64,000 bases of DNA, taken from NCBI GenBank assembly GCA_028274465.1, contig CM051455.1, forward strand, positions 119,387,547-119,451,546, in the 5' to 3' direction. The position numbers and the translations under genes were made by a program. The DNA comes from Plantago ovata. Its lineage: Eukaryota > Streptophyta > Magnoliopsida > Lamiales > Plantaginaceae. Below, piece by piece: positions 35,980 through 48,420 of the stretch; the stretch's first letter is position 1, and every line of letters starts with the position of its first letter. The notes below the pieces were generated by a model, which ran no database searches, was not told the DNA's origin, and worked only from the letters and a program-made list of their open reading frames with translations.

Positions 35980-37722
35980 TCCCACAGCCACGGAACAGAT
36001 TGTTAGACAATCTAAAAACGTTCCCATAACTCCGCATAGTTGTTCGAAGGGTGATTACCGAACAATGGAAGTATCCACCGGAAACTCCCATCGATGTATA
36101 CTCTACACCGAAGTGTCTATGGGAACCGAAAAGTTGTCGAAGTGATGCCAGTCGTCCTTTGGACTTACAGGACTTTATCATCACATTTGTTGCCCCATAT
36201 CCTTGGTGGACATGTCGATGTTAGCTCTGAATAAGGAGTTGACCCAAGACACGATCCAGGATTATGGCTACATACAAATGGGGGTGATAAGTGATTCTGT
36301 GAAGGATTCATCTCTCACGTGTAGCACAGGAGAGCACTGCTCATAGCCGTTCATAGTTGTGATTGGTTAAACCGCTGGCCAGCGTATCAATATTATTATG
36401 ATAGTCATAATAGATATTGGATTCACCAAGCAACTCACTGAAGACGCCCGTGGATGTATTATTGGGATAGACACATCATCGATCCTAGATGCATTCGAGT
36501 CAGTCAGATGAAGGGACGTTACCATCGCCGCGTTGAGCGCAACAGACTTCACAACAAAAGGGTTTGCTTTGAGAAACCTCTCAAACGTCCTCATGTATTA
36601 ATATTGCAAATGGAACCGTCTAGGAATTCCATGTTGCCTAGTGTAGCACGTGCTTAATACAATGAGGCCCTATGGGTCACACTATGTGGTGATTCAGCTT
36701 ATCCGAATATCCTTGAAGATGGAATCGCAATTAATTTAGAATTAATTGTGACTGATGAATTATAATTGATTTGTAATTAATTATAATTATTTGTGGCTCA
36801 ATTAATAATTTTGAATTATTAATTGAATTGATTGATTAATTGTATTTTATGTAAACACAATTAAATATTATATTTTAGAAATATAATAGAGGTTTGATTT
36901 GAAAGGATATATTAATTTAGAATTAATATATGCACATGGGAAAAATCTACTTAGAGTTTGAATTGCCTTCGAATTATAAGTGGGTCCCAAAATTGGGACC
37001 CACATACCCCCCCTTGGCCGGCCGCGTGTAGTAGTAGTATGGGAGGGAGTTTCGACTCCTTCCCATATTAGAAGTCAAGGATTAAGTTAGATTTTCCTAA
37101 TTGAGTTCTAACTTAATTGGGAATGAATCTAGACTTAAATTGGTTTCCTTGTGCAATAAGAATTAGAGTTCTTATTCCTTTATGAAGTCTAAAAGAATCT
37201 TTTTTAGGCTTCTATTGACTACTATATAAGTAGGTCATTAGAGAGTTTTTTCAATGCTGAATTCTTAGAGAATTATTCTACCTTTCTTACAGAAAAATAA
37301 AAAGCTCTCCCCTACCTCTATACCCTATCCGCGCGCGCTACTCTCCGCCGGAGGAAAATCGCCGCCCCATCTTCTTGGCCACATAAAGAATATCTTAGCA
37401 TTCTTTCCGATAAGTTGTTCATCCGTGGATACCAAGGTTGAGGTGCAAAGAGATGGAAACTAACTTTTATTGTCTTGCAGATAATCAAAGTATTGCAGAT
37501 ATCTTCGACTTCGACGAAGGAGAAGATTCACCGGACTGTTACGAAGACTTCATCGATTGGCATATCGATTCAATACCTATTCTTGTATTTGGAGTATTGT
37601 AAGTCTTCTGATTAATGTGTTTGTTATATACGTTATATGCATGATCAATTAACCTGCATGTTAAAAAAAAATTGAAATTCCGCTGCGTACCCTAGGGGTA
37701 ACTCTGACCATATTTTCTTACA
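35980..37722 (+). repeat. 5'-truncated Copia LTR fragment, abutting the 3' LTR
   Basis: It starts at the internal LTR position equivalent to 30336 (CCCACAGCCACGG) and runs to the LTR end TTCTTACA. It follows the complete LTR with no spacer, head to tail, which points to unequal recombination or a nested insertion with partial loss. Confidence 0.85.
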
Positions 37723-37723
37723 C

Positions 37724-38694
37724 CATAGGGCCTTTCATATTAAGCAACAATCCAATTAAGGTCATAATAAATTCCTACACAATTTATCAGACAATATTAA
37801 TATGCAAGGAACGTTTGTGAGGAAAACAAACCACCTGTAGCGTAGGGTACTTTGATGATACGGTCCCTTCATTCACGAATATTCGAATGAGTCTAGAATA
37901 TGGTTATGTGACTATTCTAATAACTTCATTCATTGTCTCTCAATCTTATTAGTCGATCTATGAATTATGTCCAAATACCATTTTGACATATTCGCATACG
38001 GTGGCCACCGGTTTTGTGATCGCACTAAATATGAGAAGCGAGTATTCTCTCCTTGTATCTATTACGGAGGAATGAATCCTATCTTGGCCCAATCACTCAC
38101 ACCATATGCTTCCTAAATTACCCAACACATGCCGTATCTACCCTACTTTAAGAGTGCAAGCGTTGCGCATGGTCAAAGTACATTATTCCACATATGATGT
38201 AGTATTGGCCTCAAGTCTAAGGACTACTAACATCACCCTACACACCGATACTACCATAGACACTTAAATAGCTTTACCAAATGGTTTCTCGGTTGGGTAT
38301 GTCAACACTCTCCAAAGTGTTCATATGTTCATTATGAATAACTAAGTTCATTCGTAGCAGTGAGACCTACTACATCCTCGAAGGATCTATGCAACATATG
38401 CTAGCTTCAATCGCATCATTGATATCCCGTATCTCAATGACCTTCAGCTAGTGGCTTATTTCAGGACTTAATTATTGACACACAAGCTCCCACTAACTTG
38501 GTGATTACCTTAAGTCCTTGGGAACATTTTATTGAATAATTCAAATAACCAAATAATATATTCATAAAATGCAATGCCAATTGTATTTAATAATGTATAA
38601 ATAAATGAACATAAAGAATAAATAACAATAACTGAATGTGATCAAGTACATATCGTCCCTATCGTAGGTTGTCTCTAGGACATATATACTTTCA
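37724..38694 (-). repeat. Antisense Copia-type LTR fragment
   Basis: In minus orientation it starts TGAAAGTATATATGTCCTAG, related to the start of the other Copia LTRs, and ends at GGCCCTATGG, equivalent to mid-LTR. It carries no coding sequence. It is divergent and represents a related but distinct LTR family. Confidence 0.6.
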
Positions 38695-38705
38695 TACACG
38701 ACTTC

Positions 38706-39208
38706 TATTGTGACCCGATTTCCCCAAAAGTAAATAAACAAACAGATATGATGTAAAGAGTAAATATATAATCGAATGGTCTGGTATATAGATAAACTGG
38801 AATTACAAATCAATATCCGATCAAGAAAATCGAAACAAAACAACTTAATTCGCCGGAAAAGTTCACCAGTGAGCACCTGTAATTAGGATAAGAATTAGGC
38901 CAAGTTTCATAATATTTTAGAGAGAAGAAATGGACAAAGGACTTGAGAGTTTTACCTCAACAAATCCAACTAAGCTCCTGGTTGTTGCTACCTTCGTATA
39001 TGAAAGAGAGAAGATGCAACGAATTGAAAGAATAATCGTTGTAGGTGGGACCCACTGGCAATTCTGTTTCTAACGGCCAAATTACCTCAAATGGTAAACT
39101 ATAAAAGACTTAAGCTGTAAATGGTAAATAGTAATAAACTAAAAACAAATAAGTGAAAATGAGACTTAAGAGACTTGTGTTTGATGATGTTACGCCCAGT
39201 TCACTACA
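38706..39208 (-). repeat. 3' LTR of chromovirus
   Basis: In plus orientation it runs TATTGTGAC...CACTACA; the first TG has mutated to TA. It adjoins TSD ACTTC on the left and the polypurine tract (AAGGGGAAGACAA on the minus strand) on the right. Confidence 0.9.
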
Positions 39209-42200
39209 TTGTCTTCCCCTTATAATTGCCTTGTCCCTTAGGCAATGTAAATTTTAGAAACTGAGTGCTTAAGGTATCACCTTTCTCCCAAGTAGCCTCT
39301 GCGGCAGGAAGAGAGTCCCATTGAACTAAATACTCCATGACAATTTTGTTGTGGTTTTGTATGACACGAGTAACCAAGATTGCAAATGGGGCAATGATAG
39401 GAGCTCCTTCAGTGTTGGTAGCAGGCAAGATAGGAATAGGAGTGAAACGACTTTTGAGTTTCTTTTTAAGCAGAGAAACATGGAAGACATCATGCATTTT
39501 GGTGAAGGAAGGAAACTCCAATCTATAAGCAAGAGGTCCTATTCTCTCAACCACTTTGAATGGGCCAAAATACTTCACATAAAGCTTGGTTTGTCTACGG
39601 AGTAAATTATTTCCATGCTTAAAGGGTTGCATCTTTAGAAACACCTAGTCTCCCACAGTAAACTCTCTTTCAGACCTATTACCATCAGCATAAGCTTTCA
39701 TTCTTTCCTGAGTTAAGAACATATTATCCTTCACAACTTGCAGCATCTGTTGCCTATCTTGGATGAGAACCTGAGCAGAAGTTGCAGCTGACTGTAAGTA
39801 AGAACCAAGAGAAAGCTGAGGAGGAACATATCCATATAATGCCTGAAATGGTGGCATCTTAATAGACTGATGATAACAACTGTTGTACCACCAGTCTGCA
39901 AGTGGAAGCCACTTGACCCACTCTCTTTGATGGTTATGGATCATACACCTCAAATATGTCTCCAAGCATTTTGGTGCGCACCGATTCAATCTCTCTCTTT
40001 GCCCATCTGATTGTAGGTGATGAGTTGTGCTCATGGAAAGCTTAGTGCCGAGCAATTTGAAGAACTCTTTCCAGAACTGAGATTGGAAGACCACATCTTT
40101 GTCACTAACAATCACCTCTGGTACCCCATGAAGCCTATGAATTTGCTGCAAAGAGATCTCAGCTAAACTTTCAGTTGTGTATGGATGACTAAGAGCTATG
40201 AAATGTCCATATTTGGTCAATCTATCTACTATAACCCAAATAACCTCCTTCCCTTCTGACTTGGGTAATCCCTCAATAAAGTCCATAGAGATGTGAGTCC
40301 ATGGCCCATTTGGAACTGATAATGATTGAAGCAAATCGGGATATGGAACTGATTCATCCTTGCATTGCTTGCATACATCACAGCTCAAAACAAACTCCTT
40401 TATGTCCTTCTTCATGCCTTTCTAGTAGAAGAGATGATTGGCCCTTAAGTACATGTACGCACGCTAGAATGCCCTCCAATATCTGAGTTATGCAAGGCTT
40501 CCATGATTTTCATCTTTGCATCTCCCATTTTTCAAATAACAATCATGTTCTTGTACCTTAAAATTCCATCACCATTAGTGGACATTGTTGCTGCAACTAG
40601 TAAATCAGTGACATGTTTATCACCCTGATAACTAGCCAGAACCTCCTCCATCCACATAGGTCTCACCTGAGAAGTCAAAGTACACAGTTCTGCAAGATTC
40701 TCTGGTTGCTCCTCCATGTATTCAAATCTACTGGAGAGGGCATCTGCAACCAAATTAGACTTGCCTTGTTTGTATTCTATGACAAAGTCATATCCCATAA
40801 GTTTATATAACCATTTCTGCTGCAATCCATTGGTTATCTTTTGTTCTCTAAGATACCTCAAACTGGCATGATCAGTTTGAATTATGAATTTAACCCCAAT
40901 CAAATAATTGGACCATTTGCACACAGCTGTCATTATGGCCAGTAACTCCTTCTCATTTGTTGATAAAGCTTGATTCTTTGGGCACAAGGCTTGACTAAAA
41001 AAGGATGGGCCGCCCTTCTTGCATTAAAACCACACCTATTCCTGTTTGACTGGCATCTGTCTCTATGATAAATGGAATAGAGAAATTAGGTAGAGCCAAC
41101 ACAGGGCCTGAACAAGTTGTTGTTTAAGATTGTTGAAAGCTTGCTCAGCAGTTGGAGACCATCTGAATGCACCCTCTCCGTAAGATTAGTCAAAGGCTTA
41201 GCTATCAAACCATAACCACTTGTAAACTTCCTATAATAACCAGTTAATCCCAGAAATCCTCTAAGTGCTTTTAATGTCTTTGGCACCGGCCAATCAACCA
41301 TAGCTTGGACTTTCTCTGGATCAGTTGCTACTCCAGCCCCACTGATCACATATCCCAGATACTCAACTTCAGACAAAGCAAAAGCAAATTTGGATTTCTT
41401 TGCATACAGTTCATGCTCCCTAAACACACTTAGAAATTGTTGTAAATGCTTGCAGTGATCACTTAATATTTTACTATAAATTAGAATGTCATCAAAGAAC
41501 AATAAAACTCCTTTTCTCAACATGTGAGCCAACACCTCATTCATTAATTTCTGAAAAGTAGTCGGGGCATTGGTTAAACCAAAGGGCATTACCTGAAATT
41601 CAAATTGGTCATGGTGGGTGACAAAAGCGGTTTTGGCCTTGTCACTGTCCTTGACGTCTCTCACTTGGAAGTACCCCTGCCTCAAGTCCAGTTTAGAGAA
41701 AATCTTGGAACCATTCAATTTTGACAGTAGATCTTCTATAACAGGCATGGGAAACTTATCTTTAATTGTTTCATTGAGCCTCATATAGTCTACACACATG
41801 CGCCATGTAGAGTCCTTCTTCTTGACTAGGAGAACCGGTGAAGCATATGGACTAGAACTGGGGTTGATTAACCCTTTTTCCAACATTTCATTGACAAGCT
41901 TCTCTATCTCATTTTTTAACACAGGAGAATATTTGTAGGGATTCTGGTGCACATGTGGAGCTCCTTCGTTAACTTGAATCTGGTGCTCCAGATGTCTGAT
42001 TGGTGGTAATCCCTTTGCTTCCTCAAAGACGTCCTTGTATTCCCATAGAATCTTTTCTACACAAGTTGGAATGCTATGTTGCAATTGCTCAGCTGTCACC
42101 TAGAATAACTGAGCCATAACCCCATGAGTTGTCTTGTTGAGTAATTTTCTAATACCCTTCCCACTCATCATACTGAAACTAGCATCATCTGACTCTCCTT

Positions 42201-43749
42201 GAACTTGCACCTTCTTGCCCTTTCTAGTAACCACTAGACAATTCTTTTTTAAATGAAATGTAACTAGATCATTAAGCCACATCCAGTCACGACCAAAGAT
42301 CACATCACAACCCCTTAGTGGTAAAATTCTTAGATCAGCTTCGAATTTAGTGCCTTGTGTTTCCCATTGAAATTTGATGCACTTCTCTTTACTAAGAGTC
42401 TTCTCCCCATTGGCAACAGTTATAATCCATGGTGGAGTGGGTTCTAGCTGACATTTCAACTCTATAGCAGTAGCCTGATCCAAATAGCTATGTGTGCTCC
42501 CACTGTCTACCAGTATAGACAGTTTCTTCTTATTGCATACACCAGTGATCTTAAGAGAGTTGGAGGTTCTACTTCTGGTACCATGTAGAGCATGTAAAGT
42601 AATTTCACTATCTACTTGTTCCTCATCCTCCTGATTGTTGACCAACTCCTCTGGTTCATCTTCCTCATCACAGACCACTTGAAAGAGTTTGGAACACGTA
42701 TGCCCATAAGTGTACTTCTCATTACAAGTGAAGCACAACCCCTTCTCTTTTCTAGCATTGTACTCCGCCCTTGACAATCTCCTTTCAGGTAGCACTCCAT
42801 TATCCTTGTTTCCAGACACCACACTACTCTTATGTGCGGAATTCCCAACTTTTTTTTTACTGCTATAGGAAGAACTTCCACCACCTTTCTGCATGAATTT
42901 CCCTTTCTTTCCCCAAACATCCAACGTATTTTCCATCAACTTTTCTTGATTTATGGCTACTATAAGATGTCTACGCCTAAACATTTGCACTGGCTCCCTT
43001 ATCTCCTCTTTAAAACCCTTCATAAACCAAGAAACATAGAATTCCTATGTTATAGCCGGATGTTTAGTCCTAACCAAAGCCTTCTTCTCCTCAAATTGTT
43101 CTATGTAACTAGACACATAAGAAATTTGACATAATTGAGTCAATTCCATCACAATATCCTCCTGTCCAGGAATTAAGAACTTCTCTAGCACCATATTACA
43201 GAATAAATCCCAAGTAATATAACCCCTCCCTTCAACATACTCATAAAACCAAAGATCAGCAGCACCCAACAAATAATAAGAAGCATGAGCTACCTTATTT
43301 CCTTCCTCAATCTGATGTACAGAGAAATACATGTTAGCTTTGCGGATCCATGTACGCGGCTGAGATCCATCAAACTCCGGAAATTCCATTCGGTATGTTG
43401 GCAGATGTGGCTGAACTTGTGCCTGTTGAATGAGTCAGGATTGTGAGTCATCACGATGCTGAGGGATCTTGTAAGGCTCTCTCGTCTTTGGGCTAGATCC
43501 ATCACTGGATTGATCATTCTCCTTACTCAACATCTCGTGATGCAGAGCAATCAAGGCTTCCACCTGTGTTTTGAGTGAAGTCATATTATCATCAATAACA
43601 GTCACCTTAGCATTCATGTCTGCAAGCTCTGCTGTGAATTTTTCCTTAAGAGTTATCACCACCTGTCCACAAGCCTCTATCTCTGAGTTGTGGAGTTGTT
43701 GGGTCTCCACGATCTCCTTCAGACGAGCTTCCTGAGAAACCATGGTCAC
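39204..43749 (-). pseudogene. Chromovirus gag-pol polyprotein, broken
   Basis: Minus-strand domains in order: coiled-coil Gag start (43749), Gag core (GSQPRTWIRKANMYF), CCHC knuckle (CFTCNEKYTYGHTC), protease LVDSGSTHSYLD (about 42478-42514), RT with FFDDILIYS (about 41471-41500), RNase H (QTDHASLRYL), integrase with CDVC, SMDFIEGLP, VSDKDVVF and SDGQRERLNR, and a chromodomain-like end (EYLVQWDSLPAAEATWE). In-frame stops: 43435 (TGA), 43045, 42100 and 39645 (TAG), and a TAG near 40425. Frameshifts fall within 40988-41185. Removing them would restore one long frame, so it decayed in place. Confidence 0.93.
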
Positions 43750-43768
43750 AGATTCGCCGGTGTACCAC

Positions 43769-43784
43769 CTGGCTTATGATACCA
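43769..43784 (-). other. Primer binding site of chromovirus
   Basis: The minus strand reads TGGTATCATAAGCCAG, close to the initiator tRNA-Met site TGGTATCAGAGC. It lies 2 nt inside the 5' LTR. Confidence 0.8.
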
Positions 43785-43786
43785 AA

Positions 43787-44284
43787 TGTTGTGACACCAT
43801 TTCCCCAAAAGTAAATAAACAAATAGATATGATGTAAAGAGTAAATATATAATCGAATGGTCTGGTATATAGATAAACTGGAATTTCAAATCATCCGATC
43901 AAGACAATCGAAACAAAACAACTTTATTCGTCGGAAAAGTTCACCAGTGAGCACCTGTAATTAGGATAAGAATTAGGCCAAGTTTCATAATTTTAGAGAG
44001 AAGAAATGGCCAAAGGACTTGAGAGTTTTACCTCAACAAATCCAACTGAGTTTCTAGTTGTTGCTGCCTTCGTATATGAAAGAGAGCAGATGCAACGGCT
44101 TGAAAGAATAAACGTTGCAGGTGGGACCCACTGGCAATTATGTTTCTAATGGCCAAATTACCTCAAATGGTAAACTGTAAAAGACTTAAGATGTAAACGG
44201 TAAATAGTAATAAACTAAAAACGAATAAGTGAAAATGCAACTTAAGAGACTCGTGTTTGGTGATGTTACGCCCAGTTCACTACA
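43787..44284 (-). repeat. 5' LTR of chromovirus
   Basis: In plus orientation it runs TGTTGTGAC...CACTACA, paired with 38706-39208 and flanked by TSD ACTTC at 44285-44289. Confidence 0.9.
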
Positions 44285-44920
44285 ACTTCTATTCCCTTTC
44301 TATGCCAATATCCATTGGACGATGCCTTCATACTTATCATGATGAATTACCGAAGCACAATTTTTAGCAAATCTCAACATCCCTATAGATGAGAAGTGTG
44401 CATTTAGGGGGTATTTGTGGTTGTCCCCAAAGGTAGAGAAAAGTAAATTTTTAGAAATCTGTATAATAGATAAAAAGAAAAAAAAATTGAAGTGGCAGAT
44501 TATCAACAACTTGAACAAAAACCTTCTTCATAATAGTACATCAACCACAAATTAAATTAGGACCATTGAATAAAAAACATAAAATGTTCACAATTAAAAG
44601 GCATCCTCAACTATGTACTTTGTAGTACTAGAACAAAACTTATTCTGTGGAGTACAAGCACAAATATTCTTACTCCTTGCTTGTAGCATTAGTATAACTG
44701 AACCAAGAAAACGCAGTCTAGCATTCACAACTTCATATCATTCAACTCAACATGTTACACTTGATTCTATACAACACAACCTGTGATGGAAAACCGAGCG
44801 AATCGTTACTTTCAAGTATCATCTTTTTCGCTTCTTGCCCTGCTTTTTTCTTTACATCATTCTTTCAGAGCTTCTTATTCTCTGCAGTACCAGCCATGAT
44901 ACTTGGTCCATACAACAAGT
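44285..44920 (-). other. Sequence 3' of the CBL gene
   Basis: No ORF or repeat is recognised. It includes the expected CBL 3' untranslated region (just below 44921) and AT-rich flank up to the chromovirus target site. Confidence 0.5.
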
Positions 44921-46637
44921 TCAGATTTCCATGTCTTCAACCTCAGAGTGTAGCACGAAGCTCGGAAATGCTAACGTTATATCCCTGTATGTGTCAGACA
45001 ATCATATTATATGTCAACAAATTCATGCAAACACGCAAGAATATGATACTATATTCATATGGAACGATATTTATCTCATCAACAGAATGGATCGGTGATA
45101 GATTATTTAATCATAGCTTATAACTTTGTATAAGGGTAAGAGAATCATGTCGTATGAGATGCTACACTGTAAAAACTTACATGAGATATGGAAGAGTCAT
45201 ATTCTTAATCAGAGAAGGATTTTTGGAGACAAGCTCCTTCCACTCATCAGGATCAATCTTTCCGTCACCTTTTGTATCTGCCTCAGCGAATGTCTGAATT
45301 ATTGGATTATGGGAACTTTAGGTTTCTCCAGTATGAATACAAACCCTATAAGATGAATCTATTGATGGCAAGTAAGATAATCTTACCTTGTCCACGATCA
45401 TTTCGACGATTTCTTCAGACAATACGAGTTCTGATTCATGTAACAGGGCTAATACCATCTCCCTCAACTGCACCATCACATAACATCCGGTGTGAGGTAA
45501 GAAAAATAGTTTTTGATTTCATCATCAGCAGAATTAAATAGAAATATTTTATTTTCATGTTTGTTCGTAAAGTGAAGCCAATCTAAGATAATTTGGTTAC
45601 TTTTCGAAATCAATCTCTGCTAACGCCCTTCAAAAACACTTTTTTTTACTTGTTGCTGAATGCTGAATGAGATTGCTCTTATTAAGTCAAAAGGTAACTT
45701 GAAGTAATTTTCACGGAAATGGTAGAAAACAAACCTCTTCTCTCTCGATGTAACCTGTTTGCCTTAGATCATATAATCTGAACGCAACTGCCAGAAAAAG
45801 CCATCTAGTTACAAATCGAACAACAAAAGGCCATAGATATTATAATAGGTCATACCATAATAAACTCACATGAAATTTTATCTCCTACTGAAGCATTTGG
45901 GTGAAATACGCCTAACGATCGGACAAACTCTCCAAATTCGATAACTCCATTACGCTTGTAATCAAACAAATCAAATATCTACACGAGCAAAATTCAGAAT
46001 GAAAACTCGATGCACACTAAAAGTTGGTTTGGTGCCATAATGTAAGCAAGAACTAAGATGGCATACCCTATCTGCGAATAGATTTCTCCTGTTCTGGTTC
46101 CTAAAGATTGCAAGCTGGAATTCTTCCTTAAGATGATAAGAAAACCGGAACAATGAACACCAAACTCATAATGTGATTTATTAGCAAGCACATAGATGAT
46201 GATTGAAATTACCATGTCATTAAGGTCGATTCAACGATCTTACCTTGTGTATAAGCCCATCATTGATAATGGAGCTGCTTATTTTCTTGAAAAGTTCATA
46301 TAGTGCTTCCACTTCACTCACTGTAACTGTAACATAAGAACACATGTTACCCGAATTGACACATTAACCTCATGTTAAAATTATATATCATGGATTAGGA
46401 GACTGATATATATAGTACACGAAACCATTACACCGTAATTTCTGTCTCTACAACTCTTTCTAAGATTTGTAATAGTAGTAGTAGTAGTAGTAGTAGATAA
46501 TCAAGGAACAAAAAGATTTTCCAAATAAGAGAATGAAACAGCCTGGAAATAATCTTACAAGGTGTCTCAGCAGCTAGAACAGTAGGCTCCTCGTAACCAG
46601 GGGTGTGTTTTGCAGATTTAGAGTGAAAGCAGCCCAT
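44921..46637 (-). CDS. Calcineurin B-like calcium sensor, CBL4/SOS3-like, 213 aa
   Basis: Eight coding exons with GT-AG borders join in one open frame: 46559-46637, 46244-46326, 46067-46126, 45870-45978, 45735-45787, 45387-45467, 45181-45293, 44921-44984. The N-terminus MGCFHSK has Gly2 for myristoylation and Cys3 for likely palmitoylation. EF1 is the non-canonical CBL type (about residues 41-55). The other EF loops are at 80-91, 117-128 and 161-172 ([12 protein letters not shown]). The C-terminal FPSF motif (199-202) is the CIPK phosphorylation site. CBLs bind calcium and recruit CIPK kinases to membranes. Core residues ([44 protein letters not shown]) fit the CBL4/5/8 group better than CBL1/9; the exact orthologue is not certain. 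Length and exon count are normal. Confidence 0.93.
46473..46496. repeat. (TAG)8 microsatellite in CBL intron 1
   Basis: Perfect trinucleotide repeat within the first coding-region intron of the CBL gene, 62 bp from its splice donor. Confidence 0.9.
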
Positions 46638-48420
46638 AAAACCAGGTGTTGCTACAGATATTCTCCACGTTCGATTGTTTCATGCTAATCTAGTTAACAC
46701 AATTGAAATTTGAAACGATTAAGATAAGAAAACCACTGTCTGGGCACATCTTCAAATAATAAGAGAAGACTATCAGTAAAGAAAACAACAAACAGATAGC
46801 TACTCAGAGTCTCACAAATATAACATGGTAAAGCTTAAATCACTCAAAGTGGAAGGTTAACATGAGATTTGGTTAACATGACATCCCAGAATAGCTATAA
46901 GTGGTAAGCACAAACAGTACACATGGATAGAACATTCCAATTACCTAAAGGCCTTCACCAAAAAGATATTCTAAGCATCAACAAGAATATACATTTACAA
47001 GATCATTCATGGAACAGTTGATTACAAAAAAAAAAAAAATTAAATTAAATTGGGAGTTTGGAAGCTAATCTTTACCAGGACAACGGCTGAAAGCAGAACA
47101 AATCACATTGCAAATACGATAAATATAAAGAAAGCGCCCGAAAGTGACATATTGTTTGGGTATTTAAAGCAAGAAGTAATACATTACCACACACACAATC
47201 TCAAGGGATCAACTTGTTAGGAAGTCACAATCAGATCACAGCCATAGATTTCAATATGAAAATGAAGGTAGAGATTTTGTTTGGACTTTGAAAGAACCCT
47301 CCAAATTGGGAAGTAGTATAAAACTATGTCAGCCTCATATATCATATTCAAACCTTGCATCAGCTATCCTGGCCCTCTTGTTGTTAGTAATACTAATTGA
47401 TAACCCGGATCCAATAGTCAAAAAATCTACTAATCATAGCAATGATGACACATTTTTTCAAGAAACACGGAACAAGAAGGAAACTTTATCCAGGTGAACT
47501 TACAATGAAATATATTATCTGATGGAATTGAAAAACTGAATGAAAAAACCATAGCTTATCTGAAGAAATGTTGGAACAAGATTGATGAGATAAGAAAGAA
47601 AAAGGCCAAAGCAGAGGATTTTAAATATTTACCTATGAATCAGCTATGGAAGAAAAAGAGAATCAAAATAACGTATGGAAAAATCAACAAGGAAGAGAAG
47701 ATATATATACTCATACGTTTTGTTTTTTTAGATTGTTTACATTTTATATCACAATTTATTGTATTGTGGATCCCGCCACTAAACCAAACGTCATCATGTT
47801 AACCTCCTAAATAAAAAACAGTTCCAAAATCAAACTCAAACGTACACTATCTAAAGAACAAAACGGATGAGTATAAAAGGATGAGTATAAAAGTATGAAC
47901 CGATAGACATAACCACACATTTCACGGACCAAGACCAACTTGTCAGCTGTGTGTCACATTTAGATGAGAAATGGTACTATAAAATTAAAGAAGCCGCCAA
48001 AAAGCAATGTTAAAAAAAAATGATTAAGATCCAACAAAGTAGGCAATCAAGAACAGTTTTCTTCTATTTCCCTAAAGAGAAAATGATCAAGAAAGAAACT
48101 TCACATCGCAATCATCATCACTCACAAATTTTACCTAATTGTTTAGCAAATTGAGGAAAAGAAATTAAATCTTGATGGTGATAAGAAACGAAACTACATT
48201 GCAGTTTGATTTAGCTTACTTACGAGATTGGGTTTTTACACCGAATCGGGAATCAAGAAAGTAGCGGAATAATATAAATTGAAAATGGCAATGTCGAAAA
48301 CAGAGGATTTTAATGATTATTACCTTTCAAAAGAGCTTGAACCAAAATAAAGCGATGGAGGAAGCCAAGCAGATTCTGGAGATATATGTACATGTGCTTT
48401 GTTTTTGTTTTTTTTCCCGA
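46638..48420 (-). promoter_or_regulatory. CBL 5' leader and promoter region, with two similar first-exon candidates
   Basis: A splice acceptor (CTGTAG on the minus strand, ending 46652) lies 15 bp before the ATG, so the 5' UTR is spliced. Two similar upstream blocks end in the same kind of donor: about 47618-47720 (ATTCATAG then GTAAATATTT) and about 48302-48410 (TTGAAAG then GTAATAATC). Both are followed by AAAATCCTCTG in the intron and preceded by TATATATC-like sequence. I infer duplicated promoters and first exons about 0.7 kb apart. No other gene is seen in this stretch. Confidence 0.45.

Larger units (their letters stand above)
38706..44284 (-). mobile_element. Complete but dead chromovirus (Ty3/Gypsy), 5.6 kb
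   Basis: LTRs at 38706-39208 and 43787-44284 are flanked by ACTTC (38701-38705 and 44285-44289). The PBS (43769-43784) fits initiator tRNA-Met and the PPT lies at 39209-39222. Gag, PR, RT, RNase H, integrase and a chromodomain-like C-terminus are all present on the minus strand. The LTRs differ at about 6% of sites by eye, so it is older than family B. It is inserted in DNA that joins 38700 to 44290. Confidence 0.92.

Noticed and set aside
38695..38699. TACAC as a target duplication of the antisense LTR fragment
   Set aside because: The left TACAC overlaps the conserved LTR end TTACA and the fragment lacks TG at one end, so chance is likely.
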